Source of the DNA: an uncultured Lachnospiraceae bacterium
GTDB taxonomy: Bacteria; Bacillota; Clostridia; Lachnospirales; Lachnospiraceae
Assembly (NCBI GenBank): GCA_910587635.1
Contig: CAJUNB010000006.1
Location: forward strand, 1-64,000
DNA length: 64,000 nucleotides
Reading direction: 5' to 3'
The position numbers and the translations under genes were made by a program. Below are positions 17,097-25,678 of the stretch, piece by piece. The notes below the pieces were generated by a model. That model did not search any database and was not told where the DNA came from. It saw nothing but the letters and a program-made list of their open reading frames with translations. Positions within the stretch are counted from its first letter, which is position 1; every line of letters begins with the position of its first letter.

Positions 17097-17895
17097 TCCG
17101 AATTGCCTCTGTCATTCTTATCGCACGTATATTCTCTTTCACATCATGTACTCTGATAAAAGAGCAACCCTTCATCACACCGATAACAGAAGTGGCAATC
17201 GTCCCTTCTAACCGCTCATCCACAGGAAGATCCAGTGTATTCCCTATGACAGATTTCCTGGATGCGCCAAGCATAAGAGGATATCCAAACATATGCAGCT
17301 TTTCCAGGCTGTTCATAATTTCCAGATTCTGCTCATAAGTCTTTCCAAAACCAATGCCCGGATCCAAGATAATACGATTGTCAACAATGCCGGATTTCTC
17401 AGCCATGCTGATGCACTTCGTCAAGTCCATAAAAACACTGTTGATAAAATTGGAGCCGGTAGTTTCCGATCTGTTGTGAGTCAGACAACATACAACACCG
17501 CTTTCCACGATGACCTTTATCATCTCCGGATCATGCTGCAACCCCCAAATATCATTAATCATGGAAACACCCGCTTCGATGCCTGCCTTCGCCGTTTTAC
17601 TGTGGTATGTATCAAGAGAAATGGGCACGTCAAACTCTGCCTTGATCTTTTCAATAACAGGAACAACCCGATCTATCTCTTCTTCTGCTGTAATTTTTTC
17701 AGCGCCCGGTCTCGTAGACTCCCCACCTACATCAATCAGGGCAGCCCCTTCTGCAATCATCTTTTCCACATGAGAAAGAGCACTGTCCAGATTATTGAAT
17801 TTACCGCCATCCGAAAACGAATCCGGCGTCACATTCAAAATTCCCATCACATAAGTAGTCCCCGGTACCTGAAATTCACGATTTCCAATCTTCAT
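17083..17895 (-). CDS. folP: Dihydropteroate synthase
   Basis: A 270-residue TIM-barrel enzyme. GILNVTPDSFSDGG (18-31), DVGGESTRPGAE (55-66), SLDTYHSKTA, INDIWG, DPGIGFGKT and LMLGASRKSV carry the pterin- and pABA-binding loops. The start at 17895 is set by AAGGAGGAAGAAAAA just before ATG. It condenses pABA with the FolK product. This is the target of sulfonamides; no resistance call can be made. Confidence 0.95.
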   Translation of the reverse strand: MKIGNREFQVPGTTYVMGILNVTPDSFSDGGKFNNLDSALSHVEKMIAEGAALIDVGGESTRPGAEKITAEEEIDRVVPVIEKIKAEFDVPISLDTYHSKTAKAGIEAGVSMINDIWGLQHDPEMIKVIVESGVVCCLTHNRSETTGSNFINSVFMDLTKCISMAEKSGIVDNRIILDPGIGFGKTYEQNLEIMNSLEKLHMFGYPLMLGASRKSVIGNTLDLPVDERLEGTIATSVIGVMKGCSFIRVHDVKENIRAIRMTEAIRNAGK

Positions 17896-17959
17896 TTTTT
17901 CTTCCTCCTTTTCTTTGGTTGGATTATCGTCAGTCAACACGCTATGAATAAATCTTTTC

Positions 17960-18442
17960 TCAATATTGTATCTGCAAATTTTTCTTCTCCGTTTTCCTGT
18001 CACATTCCTTTTCCACAGGACAGGCAAAACAGCTTCTGCTCAATTTATCCGCCCTGTACAATATACCCCGCAGACTGGGCTCATCCTGCACCTGTGCATC
18101 TCTGTGGCTGCTTATGGCACTGACAATCATATCCGTTTCTTTATCGTCATAGCCACAGTCCATCAGTATACCCGATGCAAGAGCCGCACTGGCTTTATCA
18201 TGAGGAATCCCATCCTCATACTGTCTGTATCTGCCAATGTCATGGAGCAGAGCCGCCGCATAGACATAATCCTTTCGGATTTTCAACTTTTTTTTCAGGT
18301 TCAGGATCTGTGCAATTCTGGCCACAGACAGAAAATGCTCCATATTGTGCCTGCAAAAAATCCGCTCTGCCTCATGGGCGTCTGTTTTTTCAATGTATTT
18401 CATAAAAAGTGGATGCTTTATGATTCTGTCTACCCTCTTCAT
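17960..18442 (-). CDS. HD-domain hydrolase of the folate operon
   Basis: A 160-residue HD-domain protein with RHNMEHFLSVARIA, ALLHDIGRYRQYEDG, a later His in SSHRD, and YRADKLSRSCFAC; several Cys cluster at the C-terminus (CFACPVEKEC). The start ATG overlaps the folE stop as ATGA, with GGGAGGGAAAG upstream, so it is coupled to folE. HD proteins often sit between folE and folP in this family. A step in dihydroneopterin triphosphate dephosphorylation is an attractive inference because no NudB-like enzyme is seen here, but it is unproven. Confidence 0.8.
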   Translation of the reverse strand: MKRVDRIIKHPLFMKYIEKTDAHEAERIFCRHNMEHFLSVARIAQILNLKKKLKIRKDYVYAAALLHDIGRYRQYEDGIPHDKASAALASGILMDCGYDDKETDMIVSAISSHRDAQVQDEPSLRGILYRADKLSRSCFACPVEKECDRKTEKKNLQIQY

Positions 18443-19002
18443 CTTTCCCTCCCGATACACGCCATAAACTGACTGCGCAGCACTGTCTCTTCTCTGAAAA
18501 TCCCTCTCACCGCAACTGTCACTGTTCTGCTTCCCGGTTTTTTCACCCCCCGCATCGTCATACACAAATGCTCCGCTTCTACCATAACCATCACACCCTG
18601 AGGCTGCAATTCCCCCATAATGGCGTCTGCGATCTGTGATGTCATTCGCTCCTGTATCTGAGGACGTCCTGCATAGACTTCCACTGTCCTGGCAAGTTTG
18701 GAAAGACCTGCCACATAGCCATCCGGCAGATAAGCCACATGTACTTTTCCAAAAAACGGCATCAGATGGTGCTCACACATAGAATAAAAAGTAATGTCCT
18801 TTTCCAGAACCATCTCATTGCTTTCCACCGTAAAACGCCTTGAGAGATGTTCTTTGGCATCCTTTGACATACCGTCGAAAATTTCACTGTACATTCTCGC
18901 AATCCGCTCAGGTGTCTGTGCCAGCCCTTCCCGGTCAGGATCTTCTCCGATTCCCTCCAGTAAGAGCTTTACTGCTTTTTTAATTTTTTCCTGATCTACC
19001 AT
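18439..19002 (-). CDS. folE: GTP cyclohydrolase I
   Basis: A protein of about 187 residues with the full FolE signature: FYSMCEHHLMPFFGKVHVAY with the Zn-binding Cys and His, GLSKLARTVEVYAGRPQIQE, and EAEHLCMTMRGVKKPGSRT with the second Zn Cys. It converts GTP to dihydroneopterin triphosphate. I chose ATG 19002 since AGGAG lies eight bases upstream; the ATG two codons earlier is too close. The 5' end overlaps folC. Confidence 0.95.
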   Translation of the reverse strand: MVDQEKIKKAVKLLLEGIGEDPDREGLAQTPERIARMYSEIFDGMSKDAKEHLSRRFTVESNEMVLEKDITFYSMCEHHLMPFFGKVHVAYLPDGYVAGLSKLARTVEVYAGRPQIQERMTSQIADAIMGELQPQGVMVMVEAEHLCMTMRGVKKPGSRTVTVAVRGIFREETVLRSQFMACIGRER

Positions 19003-20323
19003 GTGCATCTCTCCTGATCCGGCTTTTGTCTGATACGATTTCTGATAATTTCCCGAGATAGGATAAAGAGCCGAATGCCACAATCACACTGTCTGCATCT
19101 GCCAGCAGACGTGCCATTTCCACCGCTTCTTCCAGACTGTCTGCCGCTGTCACATTGGGATTATAACGCCTGACCACCCCTGCCAGTTCATAGGCCGGAA
19201 ACGCCCGCCTGTTACCCGGCGTGGCCACTGTAATAACCTGCTGGGCAAGCGGTGCCATCAGCTTTGCTATTTTCTCATATTCTTTATCTCTCAATACTCC
19301 TATTATAGTAATTATTCTTTTATTTGTAAAATAAAATGTGACAGATTCCTTCAATTTTTGCACTGCTTCTTCGTTATGAGCGCCGTCAACAATAAATAAC
19401 GGTCGTCTTGAAATAACAGTGAACCTGCCCCTCCATTTTGCCTCCATGAGTCCTCTCCGAAGTATCTTTTCCGTAATATGATACCCGTTTCTCTGTAAAG
19501 CTTTTATTGTTTCTACCGCCAGCACTGCATTTTCAATCTGATATTTTCCTCCCAGAGATATAACCAGTTTCTCCAGTTCTCCATATGTAAACCTCTGCTT
19601 TTCCAGTCCATACCGCACATGTACTGCATTGAAAACATCTGCTATTTTTAAAGTTGCCCCTTTTTCTTTACATGTTTTTGTGATGATTTCCATTACTCTC
19701 TCATCCTGCTTTGCGCTTATTACATAGCATTCGTTTTTTATAATTCCTGCCTTTTGAAAAGCGATTTCTTCCAGCGTGTCTCCCAAATAACACGCGTGGT
19801 CTATTCCTATCGGCGTCAGGACGGCGACCACTGTAGTCGTTATGATATTTGTCGCATCCAGCAGACCTCCCATCCCTGACTCCAATACGACAATATCACA
19901 CTCATTTTCCCTGAAATACCAGAAAGCCAGCGCTGTCTCCAGTTCAAACGCCGTAGGATAAGGATATCCGTCTTCTTCCAATTCTTCCGCACACTTCCGA
20001 ATTATCTCCAGTCCTTTTACATAATCTTTCTGAGATATGGTCCTGCCTCCCACCTGATATTTTTCCAGATCAGAAAATACAGCCGGAGAACTGTATCTGC
20101 CAGTCCGGTATCCTGCACATTTCAATATCCCGGATACAAAACTGAGAACAGAACCCTTTCCGTTAGTTCCCGCAATATGGACAAACTGCAGCATATCCTG
20201 GGGATTGCCCAGCTTTGCCATAAGCCGTTTCATACTGTCCAGCCCCGGTACAATCCCTCCCTTTCCTGCCCGTTCCATATATTCTATTGCATCACTGTAC
20301 TTCGTAATACTTTCTTTTTGCAT
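18980..20323 (-). CDS. folC: Folylpolyglutamate synthase / dihydrofolate synthase
   Basis: A protein of about 447 residues with P-loop HIAGTNGKGSVLSF (49-62), YSSPAVFSDLEKYQVGG, the ESGMGGLLDATN block, TPIGIDHACYLG, AKWRGRF and FIVDGAHNEEA. It adds glutamate to dihydropteroate and folates. The ATG at 20323 has GGGAGGAA upstream. The reading frame stays open for another 168 codons upstream, but that part is antisense to another gene and does not resemble FolC. First gene of the folate operon. Confidence 0.93.
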   Translation of the reverse strand: MQKESITKYSDAIEYMERAGKGGIVPGLDSMKRLMAKLGNPQDMLQFVHIAGTNGKGSVLSFVSGILKCAGYRTGRYSSPAVFSDLEKYQVGGRTISQKDYVKGLEIIRKCAEELEEDGYPYPTAFELETALAFWYFRENECDIVVLESGMGGLLDATNIITTTVVAVLTPIGIDHACYLGDTLEEIAFQKAGIIKNECYVISAKQDERVMEIITKTCKEKGATLKIADVFNAVHVRYGLEKQRFTYGELEKLVISLGGKYQIENAVLAVETIKALQRNGYHITEKILRRGLMEAKWRGRFTVISRRPLFIVDGAHNEEAVQKLKESVTFYFTNKRIITIIGVLRDKEYEKIAKLMAPLAQQVITVATPGNRRAFPAYELAGVVRRYNPNVTAADSLEEAVEMARLLADADSVIVAFGSLSYLGKLSEIVSDKSRIRRDAHGRSGKN

Positions 20324-20383
20324 AATCTGTCGTTCCTCCCAAAAAGCCGGAATATTTTTCCAAAATCCGGCAATACTGTTGGC

Positions 20384-20785
20384 ATGAAAAAATTTATGAT
20401 TACCTTTCTTCATTGTGGCATCTTTGGATGGTGCCTGGAAATATTGTTCACTGCTTTCCAATCCTTCCGGCGTCGGGAAAAGACCGGTATGGGGAACACT
20501 TCTGTCTTTATGTTTTTTGTCTATGGCATGGCTGTTTTCCTGAAACCAGTCTGTCTTCTCGTCAGAAAACTCCCTGCCTTTTTTCGGGGAATTGTATACA
20601 TGCTCTGCATCTTCTCCGCCGAATACACTGCCGGGGCTCTTCTTTCCAAGAAAGAGCTCTGTCCCTGGAACTACGAACGTTCCCGCTACCATGTCAAAAA
20701 GCTGATCCGTCTGGATTATGCTCCGCTCTGGTTTTTCACAGGGCTTCTGTTTGAGCACCTGCTGCTGCCGAAAAGTTCCCGGTAG
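20384..20785 (+). CDS. Small polytopic membrane protein, CmpB/putative ABC permease family
   Basis: A 133-residue protein with about four hydrophobic segments. GIFGWCLEILFTAF, then FMFFVYGMAVFLKP and WNYERSRYHVKKLIRLDYAPLWF resemble the family annotated as putative ABC transporter permeases (PF06541-like). A longer relative lies at 37869. It is divergent from folC. The ribosome-binding site is weak, so the start (20384, or ATG 20396) is uncertain. GCCGGA...TCCGGC at 20346-20371 forms a hairpin just upstream. Confidence 0.6.
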   Translation: MKKFMITFLHCGIFGWCLEILFTAFQSFRRREKTGMGNTSVFMFFVYGMAVFLKPVCLLVRKLPAFFRGIVYMLCIFSAEYTAGALLSKKELCPWNYERSRYHVKKLIRLDYAPLWFFTGLLFEHLLLPKSSR

Positions 20786-21243
20786 GACTATCATAACATA
20801 TATTTTTGAATTTAACTGTTTTTTCAACGCACTTATTTGTTCCTAGAATAAATAAAATAAAAATACTTTATCCATAACTTATTTGTAACACTTTGAAAAT
20901 CCTCTGCCTTTCTGGTTTTCACAGCGAAAAACACACTGAATATTATATAATTCATTGTTCACTGAGGGTGATTTTGATGTAAATAACTATTATCTTATTT
21001 CTGGAAACGTGGAGAGTATTTTTTCATTCGAACCAAAAGGAACCGGTATATCATTTATAACAGGCATACCTCACGGGTTTAAAGATAAAAAGAAAAACCA
21101 TACGATACAAAATGAGTTATCTACCCGTGCGGTTAGTATTTGAACTGGAGAATTTAAGCAGGAAATTACCGTAGCCCTTCTGTAATTTGAACCTGTTTGC
21201 CTCACCTGTTGCTACTTGTCAAGAACATATTCATCATTTTTCA
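20786..21243. other. Gene-poor edge of the mobile-element relic
   Basis: No convincing intact gene. A plus-strand frame at about 20955-21143 (SGNVESIFSFEPKGTG, SFITGIPHGF) is open for 62 codons, is not recognised and has no family support; it may be a truncated remnant. The A+T-rich 20800-20960 part could hold promoters, but none is convincing. Confidence 0.4.
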
Positions 21244-21435
21244 TCACTTTTTTCTTGGTCTGCCCTGTCTTCCATGCTCTAAGACATGGAGAATGACACG
21301 TTTTAGCTTATCCGCTACGCTTTGGGTACTCGTATCAGAAAAATGTACTTCAACCAAGTAGGTTGTCTTATCAATCTTCTTTTGCAAACAGGGCGTTAAT
21401 CGCCCTGTGGTATTGGTCTGAATGTTATCGCTCAT
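21244..21435 (-). CDS. tnpW: TnpW-family transposon-encoded small protein
   Basis: A 63-residue protein, SDNIQTNTTGRLTPCLQKKI, then KTTYLVEVHFSDTS and DKLKRVIL, ending in a basic GRQGRPRKK tail. This is the recognisable TnpW family, found in clostridial integrative and mobilizable elements (Tn4451-like and related). ATG 21435 has GGAGG six bases upstream. Function is unknown even in intact elements. It appears complete although its element is decayed. Confidence 0.8.
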   Translation of the reverse strand: MSDNIQTNTTGRLTPCLQKKIDKTTYLVEVHFSDTSTQSVADKLKRVILHVLEHGRQGRPRKK

Positions 21436-21529
21436 TATTCCTCCATTTGAACGCAAAAAAGGCACATGGTTTACAATTTACTGTTCCATGCGCCTTTACG
21501 CTGTTTCTTGATATTAAATTGTTACTTGT

Positions 21530-22390
21530 CTATGCCATTTGCATAATCTCAGCTTCAAGTTCTTTTAGCTCGTCAAGTGATAATGAGGGAACACATAGTG
21601 CAATTTCATCAAGTGATAGCTTTCCCATTTTTATCATTCTTTCCGCTGTTTCTCTCGCTTCATCGTGCCTTTCACTTCTAATAAATGATTTCATAATTTG
21701 TTCTTCATCAAATAAACTCATCATAATCGACACAACCTCCTTTTCCCTGTCTAGCAAATATTCCCTTAAAACGTTCCTGTCCTTGCATATGCGAATTGTT
21801 TCCGTAACTGCCTTTTGTGTCATTCCATGCTGTTTTGTCTGTTCGTTAAAAACTTTGCAGAAAATGATGTACTGGTTAATGATGTCATCTGTATAGCTTT
21901 CATAAATCACTTTGGCTTTAACCTCAATATCTATATCCGCACCATTAAAAAATTCCTCTGACAATAATATCTTATCGGATTTTCTGCCCTTATTGCCTGT
22001 AAATATCACATACAGTTCGGGTTTGGGCATTCTCACTTTTCTGCTTTTATAATAGTCTTGGCTAGTGCGATGAAAATATTCGTGATAGCTTTGCGCCAGA
22101 TATAACAAAATTCTTACTAAAATATTCACTGTCCATGTAGACTGTGCCTCAACAAGTATCATCAGCTTATTGTTAGCAATAAATCCTAAATCATTATACA
22201 GATTATCCGTCAATACATTTGTAATTGTCACATCTGTAAGGGAATCTTCTGTTGCTGTGGTATCCTCTGGGTGGAGCGTTTTATACAGTTTTAGCAGATA
22301 ACTCTTGTTTTGAAAAAGGTCAAGGAATACGCTGTTTTTTGCAGTACGCTTTGCCATGACTTTCTCTATCTGTTTTGTATCGTCTTGCAC
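21530..22390 (-). CDS. Rpn-family recombination-promoting nuclease / PD-(D/E)XK transposase-like protein
   Basis: About 286 residues from GTG 22390, with GAGGTG five bases upstream; a GTG at 22423 is also in frame. It contains MAKRTAKNSVFLDLF, DVTITNVL, YNDLGFIANNKLMILVEAQSTWTVNI and PKPELYVIFTGNKG. These match the Rpn/YhgA-like PD-(D/E)XK family common in Lachnospiraceae; the D...EAQ pattern would be the metal-binding core. E. coli Rpn proteins nick DNA and promote RecA-independent recombination. The C-terminus is helical and charged. It appears intact and may move as a unit. Confidence 0.8.
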   Translation of the reverse strand: MQDDTKQIEKVMAKRTAKNSVFLDLFQNKSYLLKLYKTLHPEDTTATEDSLTDVTITNVLTDNLYNDLGFIANNKLMILVEAQSTWTVNILVRILLYLAQSYHEYFHRTSQDYYKSRKVRMPKPELYVIFTGNKGRKSDKILLSEEFFNGADIDIEVKAKVIYESYTDDIINQYIIFCKVFNEQTKQHGMTQKAVTETIRICKDRNVLREYLLDREKEVVSIMMSLFDEEQIMKSFIRSERHDEARETAERMIKMGKLSLDEIALCVPSLSLDELKELEAEIMQMA

Positions 22391-22497
22391 TTTAACACCT
22401 CGATTTCTAAAAATCTGTGACACAAGATACGATATATCCTGCTCCTGCTACACTTCAATTATACAAAACAACGCCTGTCTTTACAATAAAATTCACA

Positions 22498-23165
22498 TTA
22501 AATTTCTTCCTCCCTCCATTTCGTTTTGTTCTGTTGCCTGTTATACTGTCGGCTCTCATTCTGAAGCTCCCTCTCAAGGTTCTTCCTGTTGCAGCTAATT
22601 ACTTCGACATAGGCTACTTCTGTGACTGCCTTGGTCTGCTTCTTTCTGATACTGTCATACTCGGCTTGCAAGGACTGTATTTTGAGTGACTGGCTCTCCT
22701 TATAGGCGACTTGGATCGGCGCATAGAGGGCATAATTTTGACAGTTCCTTTAATCGGTATAGCTTCTGCCCCTTTGATAAATGCACCGTTTCAAGCTGTT
22801 GGTATCTCTGTTCCCTGTCTGCCATAAATTTCGCAAGGCCCTCAAAGCTGTCTATCTTCCTTGTTGTGATGAATTTCTCCGCATTGTCGGCTGACTGCAA
22901 AACTGTCCTGTCAGACATTCTTCTTAGGTGCTTTCCGCTGACAAGCGGCAAATCAAGCCTGCCTTTGCCTGCTCTAACATCATGTTGCGTTTTATGATTT
23001 CCCGATTGATATTGCCCCTCTCGGTCTGTATTCCCTTGCGTTCTAATGCGTTTGAAACTGCCCCAATGTGGATGGCCGGTTCTTTATCTATCCCCTGTTC
23101 CTTAAAAGAACGGTGTTCCCAATGAACATTAAATCGTGACTCATAATCAATTCCCTCCTTTCCGC
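22498..23165 (-). pseudogene. Remnant of a MobA/MobL-type relaxase, frameshifted
   Basis: Three pieces in different frames line up as one relaxase C-terminal region. The upstream piece reads DYESRFNVHWEHRSFKEQGI, AIHIGAVSNALERKGIQTER and GNINREIIKRNMMLEQAKA. The middle (22951-22700) reads HLRRMSDRTVLQSADNAEKF, then ITTRKIDSFEGLAKFMADRE. The last reads YKESQSLKIQSLQAEYDSIR, ending WREEEI and a stop at 22498-22500. At least two frameshifts separate them, and the HUH relaxase catalytic N-terminus is missing. It marks a former mobilizable element together with tnpW. The upstream limit is approximate. Confidence 0.75.
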
Positions 23166-23412
23166 CAGTATCGCATAAATGCTATGCTGTGGCTCTTTTG
23201 TATTTATTTTGATTAAGAAGTCTTTTACAGTTTATAACTCCTGCCACGGGCTATAGCAATCTTACTACATCCATTCATAAACTATTCTGGCATCAGAGTC
23301 TTCCTGCTGCCAAAGATCAGGTCACAGCAGATAGCCCTGTTTAAATGCTTTAAAATAAATGATTGCAGCTCATAAAGACTTAAAAGCCGACGAAACCCAA
23401 AATAATTTTTCA

Positions 23413-23441
23413 TTGAAAGAAAAGAGGGGATATGATATCAT
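23413..23441 (+). promoter_or_regulatory. Sigma-A promoter of the nitroreductase gene
   Basis: TTGAAA (23413-23418), a 17-bp spacer and TATCAT (23436-23441) lie 37 bp before the start codon. The 23166-23412 stretch upstream holds no recognisable gene and is probably the outer edge of the element relic. Confidence 0.7.
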
Positions 23442-23478
23442 AGTTGAAATACGAATCGAAAGAAAAGGAGGTACTGCC

Positions 23479-24021
23479 ATGACCGCAAAAGAATGTATCA
23501 AAGGACGCAGAAGTATCCGTAAATTCAAGGACACAAAAATTGATCATGCCATTTTGGAAGATATTATAGAAACTGCATCCTACTCTCCCAGCTGGAAGCA
23601 TACACAGATCGTACGTTATGTGGCAATTGAAGGGGAATTAAAGGACAAGATCGGCAGAGACTGTACCACTGCCTATCCCGGAAACGGCACCATTATCCAG
23701 AATGCCCCCATGCTCATCGCTGTAACTGTTATAAAAAACAGATGCGGTTATGAAAGAGACGGTTCCTTTACCACACCTCGGGGCGATACATGGCAGATGT
23801 TTGATGCCGGTGTAGCTTCTCAGAGCTTTTGTCTTGCCGCTTACGAACAGGGTATCGGCTCTGTTATTGTGGGTATTTTCGATGGGGATGCTATCGCTGA
23901 GTTATTACAGATTCCTGCTGACAGAGAGCTGGTTGCTCTTATTCCCGTAGGATATCCAGATGAATCACCCATCGCTCCCAGAAGAAAACCGGTAACGGAC
24001 TTATTATCCTACATAGAATAA
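23479..24021 (+). CDS. Nitroreductase-family FMN oxidoreductase
   Basis: A 180-residue nitroreductase: RRSIRKFKDTKID at the N-terminus (the FMN-phosphate-binding RRSIR motif), ASYSPSWKHTQIVRYV, NAPMLIAV, FDAGVASQSFCLAAYEQGIG and LIPVGYP. It would use NAD(P)H and FMN to reduce nitro or related compounds as a dimer; the substrate is unknown. ATG 23479 has AAAGGAGGT upstream. It is monocistronic, with its own promoter and a terminator immediately after. Confidence 0.88.
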   Translation: MTAKECIKGRRSIRKFKDTKIDHAILEDIIETASYSPSWKHTQIVRYVAIEGELKDKIGRDCTTAYPGNGTIIQNAPMLIAVTVIKNRCGYERDGSFTTPRGDTWQMFDAGVASQSFCLAAYEQGIGSVIVGIFDGDAIAELLQIPADRELVALIPVGYPDESPIAPRRKPVTDLLSYIE

Positions 24022-24027
24022 ATTTAT

Positions 24028-24060
24028 AAAATCGAAGGAATTTTATTCCTTCGATTTTTT
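24028..24060 (+). terminator. Strong intrinsic terminator between the nitroreductase gene and pyrB
   Basis: A 13-bp perfect stem, AAAATCGAAGGAA (24028-24040) and TTCCTTCGATTTT (24046-24058), with a 5-nt loop and a T6 run. It ends only 36 bp before the pyrB start, with no clear pyrB promoter in between. Confidence 0.9.
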
Positions 24061-24096
24061 GTTCCGAAAAAACATACCCCAGAAAGGAGATCTGTC

Positions 24097-25038
24097 ATGC
24101 GACATCTTATGAGTCCTCTTGACTTTACAACAACGGAACTGGATCGGCTGTTCGATCTGGCAAATGACATGGAATCAAATATGGAAAAATACGCCCACTC
24201 CTGCGAAGGAAAAAAGCTGGCCACCTGTTTTTATGAGCCAAGTACACGCACAAGGCTCAGTTTCGAAGCCGCTATGCTGAATCTGGGAGGAAAGGTATTG
24301 GGCTTCTCCGATGCCGGTTCTTCCTCTGCCTCCAAAGGGGAAAGTGTTTCCGACACGATACGTGTCATATCCTGCTACGCGGACATCTGTGCCATGCGCC
24401 ATCCAAAGGAGGGGGCTCCCATGGTAGCTGCCAGCCGTTCCCGTATCCCCGTTATCAATGCGGGAGACGGAGGCCATCAACACCCCACCCAGACACTTAC
24501 CGATCTGCTGACGATCCGCTCTCTGAAAGGCAGGCTTTCTCACCTTACCATCGGCCTGTGCGGCGATCTGAAATTCGGGCGGACCGTACATTCTCTCATT
24601 CATGCCCTCTCCCGCTATGAAGACATTCATTTCATTTTTATATCTCCAGAGGAACTCCGGGTTCCCGACTACATAACAGAGATGCTGAAAACAAAACACA
24701 TTCCATACGAACAGGTCATCCGCCTGGAAGACAGTATCGGAGAACTGGATCTGCTGTACATGACAAGAGTACAGCGGGAACGTTTTTTCAATGAAGAAGA
24801 CTATGTACGTCTGAAAGATTTCTATATTCTGGACAAGACCAAACTTTCCCTTGCCAGAGAAGATATGCTCATTCTCCATCCCCTCCCCCGGGTCAATGAA
24901 ATATCTGTGGAAGTGGACGAGGATCCAAGAGCCGTCTATTTCAAGCAGGCCGGATACGGTGTCTATGTGAGAATGGCTCTTATCTATACACTGCTTGGGT
25001 TGTCAGACGTATTGAGCAAAGCAGAAAAAGAAAACTGA
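24097..25038 (+). CDS. pyrB: Aspartate carbamoyltransferase catalytic subunit
   Basis: A 313-residue enzyme with YEPSTRTR (46-53, carbamoyl-phosphate binding), ASKGES with the mobile-loop Lys, HPTQTLTDLL (129-138), GDLKFGRT and HPLPR (261-265). It makes carbamoyl-aspartate in pyrimidine synthesis and pairs with PyrI encoded 50 bp downstream. AGAAAGGAG lies nine bases before ATG. Confidence 0.96.
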   Translation: MRHLMSPLDFTTTELDRLFDLANDMESNMEKYAHSCEGKKLATCFYEPSTRTRLSFEAAMLNLGGKVLGFSDAGSSSASKGESVSDTIRVISCYADICAMRHPKEGAPMVAASRSRIPVINAGDGGHQHPTQTLTDLLTIRSLKGRLSHLTIGLCGDLKFGRTVHSLIHALSRYEDIHFIFISPEELRVPDYITEMLKTKHIPYEQVIRLEDSIGELDLLYMTRVQRERFFNEEDYVRLKDFYILDKTKLSLAREDMLILHPLPRVNEISVEVDEDPRAVYFKQAGYGVYVRMALIYTLLGLSDVLSKAEKEN

Positions 25039-25087
25039 CAGGGAACGAGAATCCTTTGACAGAAAAGATAATGCAGGAGGAATACTT

Positions 25088-25534
25088 ATGTTAAATGTGG
25101 GAAGAATCGAAGAAGGTTTCGTACTGGACCATATCCGGGCGGGAATGAGCCTTTCTATCTATCATTATCTGCAGCTGGGCAAACTGGACTGCACAGTAGC
25201 TATTATCAAGAATGCCCGCAGCAATAAAATGGGAAGAAAAGATATTCTGAAAGTGGAGTGTGATATTGACACGCTGAATCTGGACATCATAGGCTTTATC
25301 GATCATACGATCACAATCAACGTCATTAAAGACGGCGAAATCGTGGAAAAAAGGCAGCTGTCTCTTCCTAAAGAAATTAAAAATGTCATCAAATGTAAAA
25401 ATCCCCGCTGTATCACTTCCATAGAGCAGGGACTGCCTCATATCTTTGTACTGGCGGACAGCGAGAAAGAAGTATACCGCTGTAAATACTGTGAAGAAAA
25501 ATACAGGGATAAAAACAAATATAACTTACTGTGA
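25088..25534 (+). CDS. pyrI: Aspartate carbamoyltransferase regulatory subunit
   Basis: A 148-residue PyrI with the N-terminal nucleotide-binding part (GFVLDHIRAGMSLSIYHYL, SNKMGRKDILK) and a C-terminal zinc site from Cys103, Cys108, Cys132 and Cys135 (CKNPRC and CKYC). All four ligands are present, so an enteric-type PyrB6-PyrI6 holoenzyme is expected. Allosteric response to CTP or ATP cannot be inferred. Confidence 0.95.
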   Translation: MLNVGRIEEGFVLDHIRAGMSLSIYHYLQLGKLDCTVAIIKNARSNKMGRKDILKVECDIDTLNLDIIGFIDHTITINVIKDGEIVEKRQLSLPKEIKNVIKCKNPRCITSIEQGLPHIFVLADSEKEVYRCKYCEEKYRDKNKYNLL

Positions 25535-25607
25535 CAGTTTCGTCTCCTTACATTTTTATAATGTAGTAATAAAATTGCTGTTACCCGACATGGTTTGTCA
25601 GTTATCA

Positions 25608-25671
25608 CAAACAGCCAGACAAATAGGGAGGAATCAAATCTATCCCGCTCTTCCTATTGCCTGGCTGTTTG
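25608..25671. terminator. Long hairpin between convergent pyrI and the trp importer
   Basis: CAAACAGCCAG (25608-25618) pairs perfectly with CTGGCTGTTTG (25661-25671), and imperfect inner pairing continues between AAATAGGGAGGA and TCTTCCTATTG. It has no proper T run on either side, so it may be a terminator of weak type or an mRNA 3'-end stabiliser. Confidence 0.55.
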
Positions 25672-25678
25672 CATCTGT

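Noticed and set aside
20324..20827. 168-residue N-terminal extension of FolC
   Set aside because: It is antisense to a membrane-protein gene, does not resemble FolC, and FolC similarity begins at the ATG at 20323.
20955..21143. 62-codon frame as a gene
   Set aside because: No known family and a poor initiation region; kept only as possible debris.
24061..24096. PyrR-binding attenuator upstream of pyrB
   Set aside because: CCAGAAAGGAG is only weakly like the PyrR loop and no antiterminator fold is visible.
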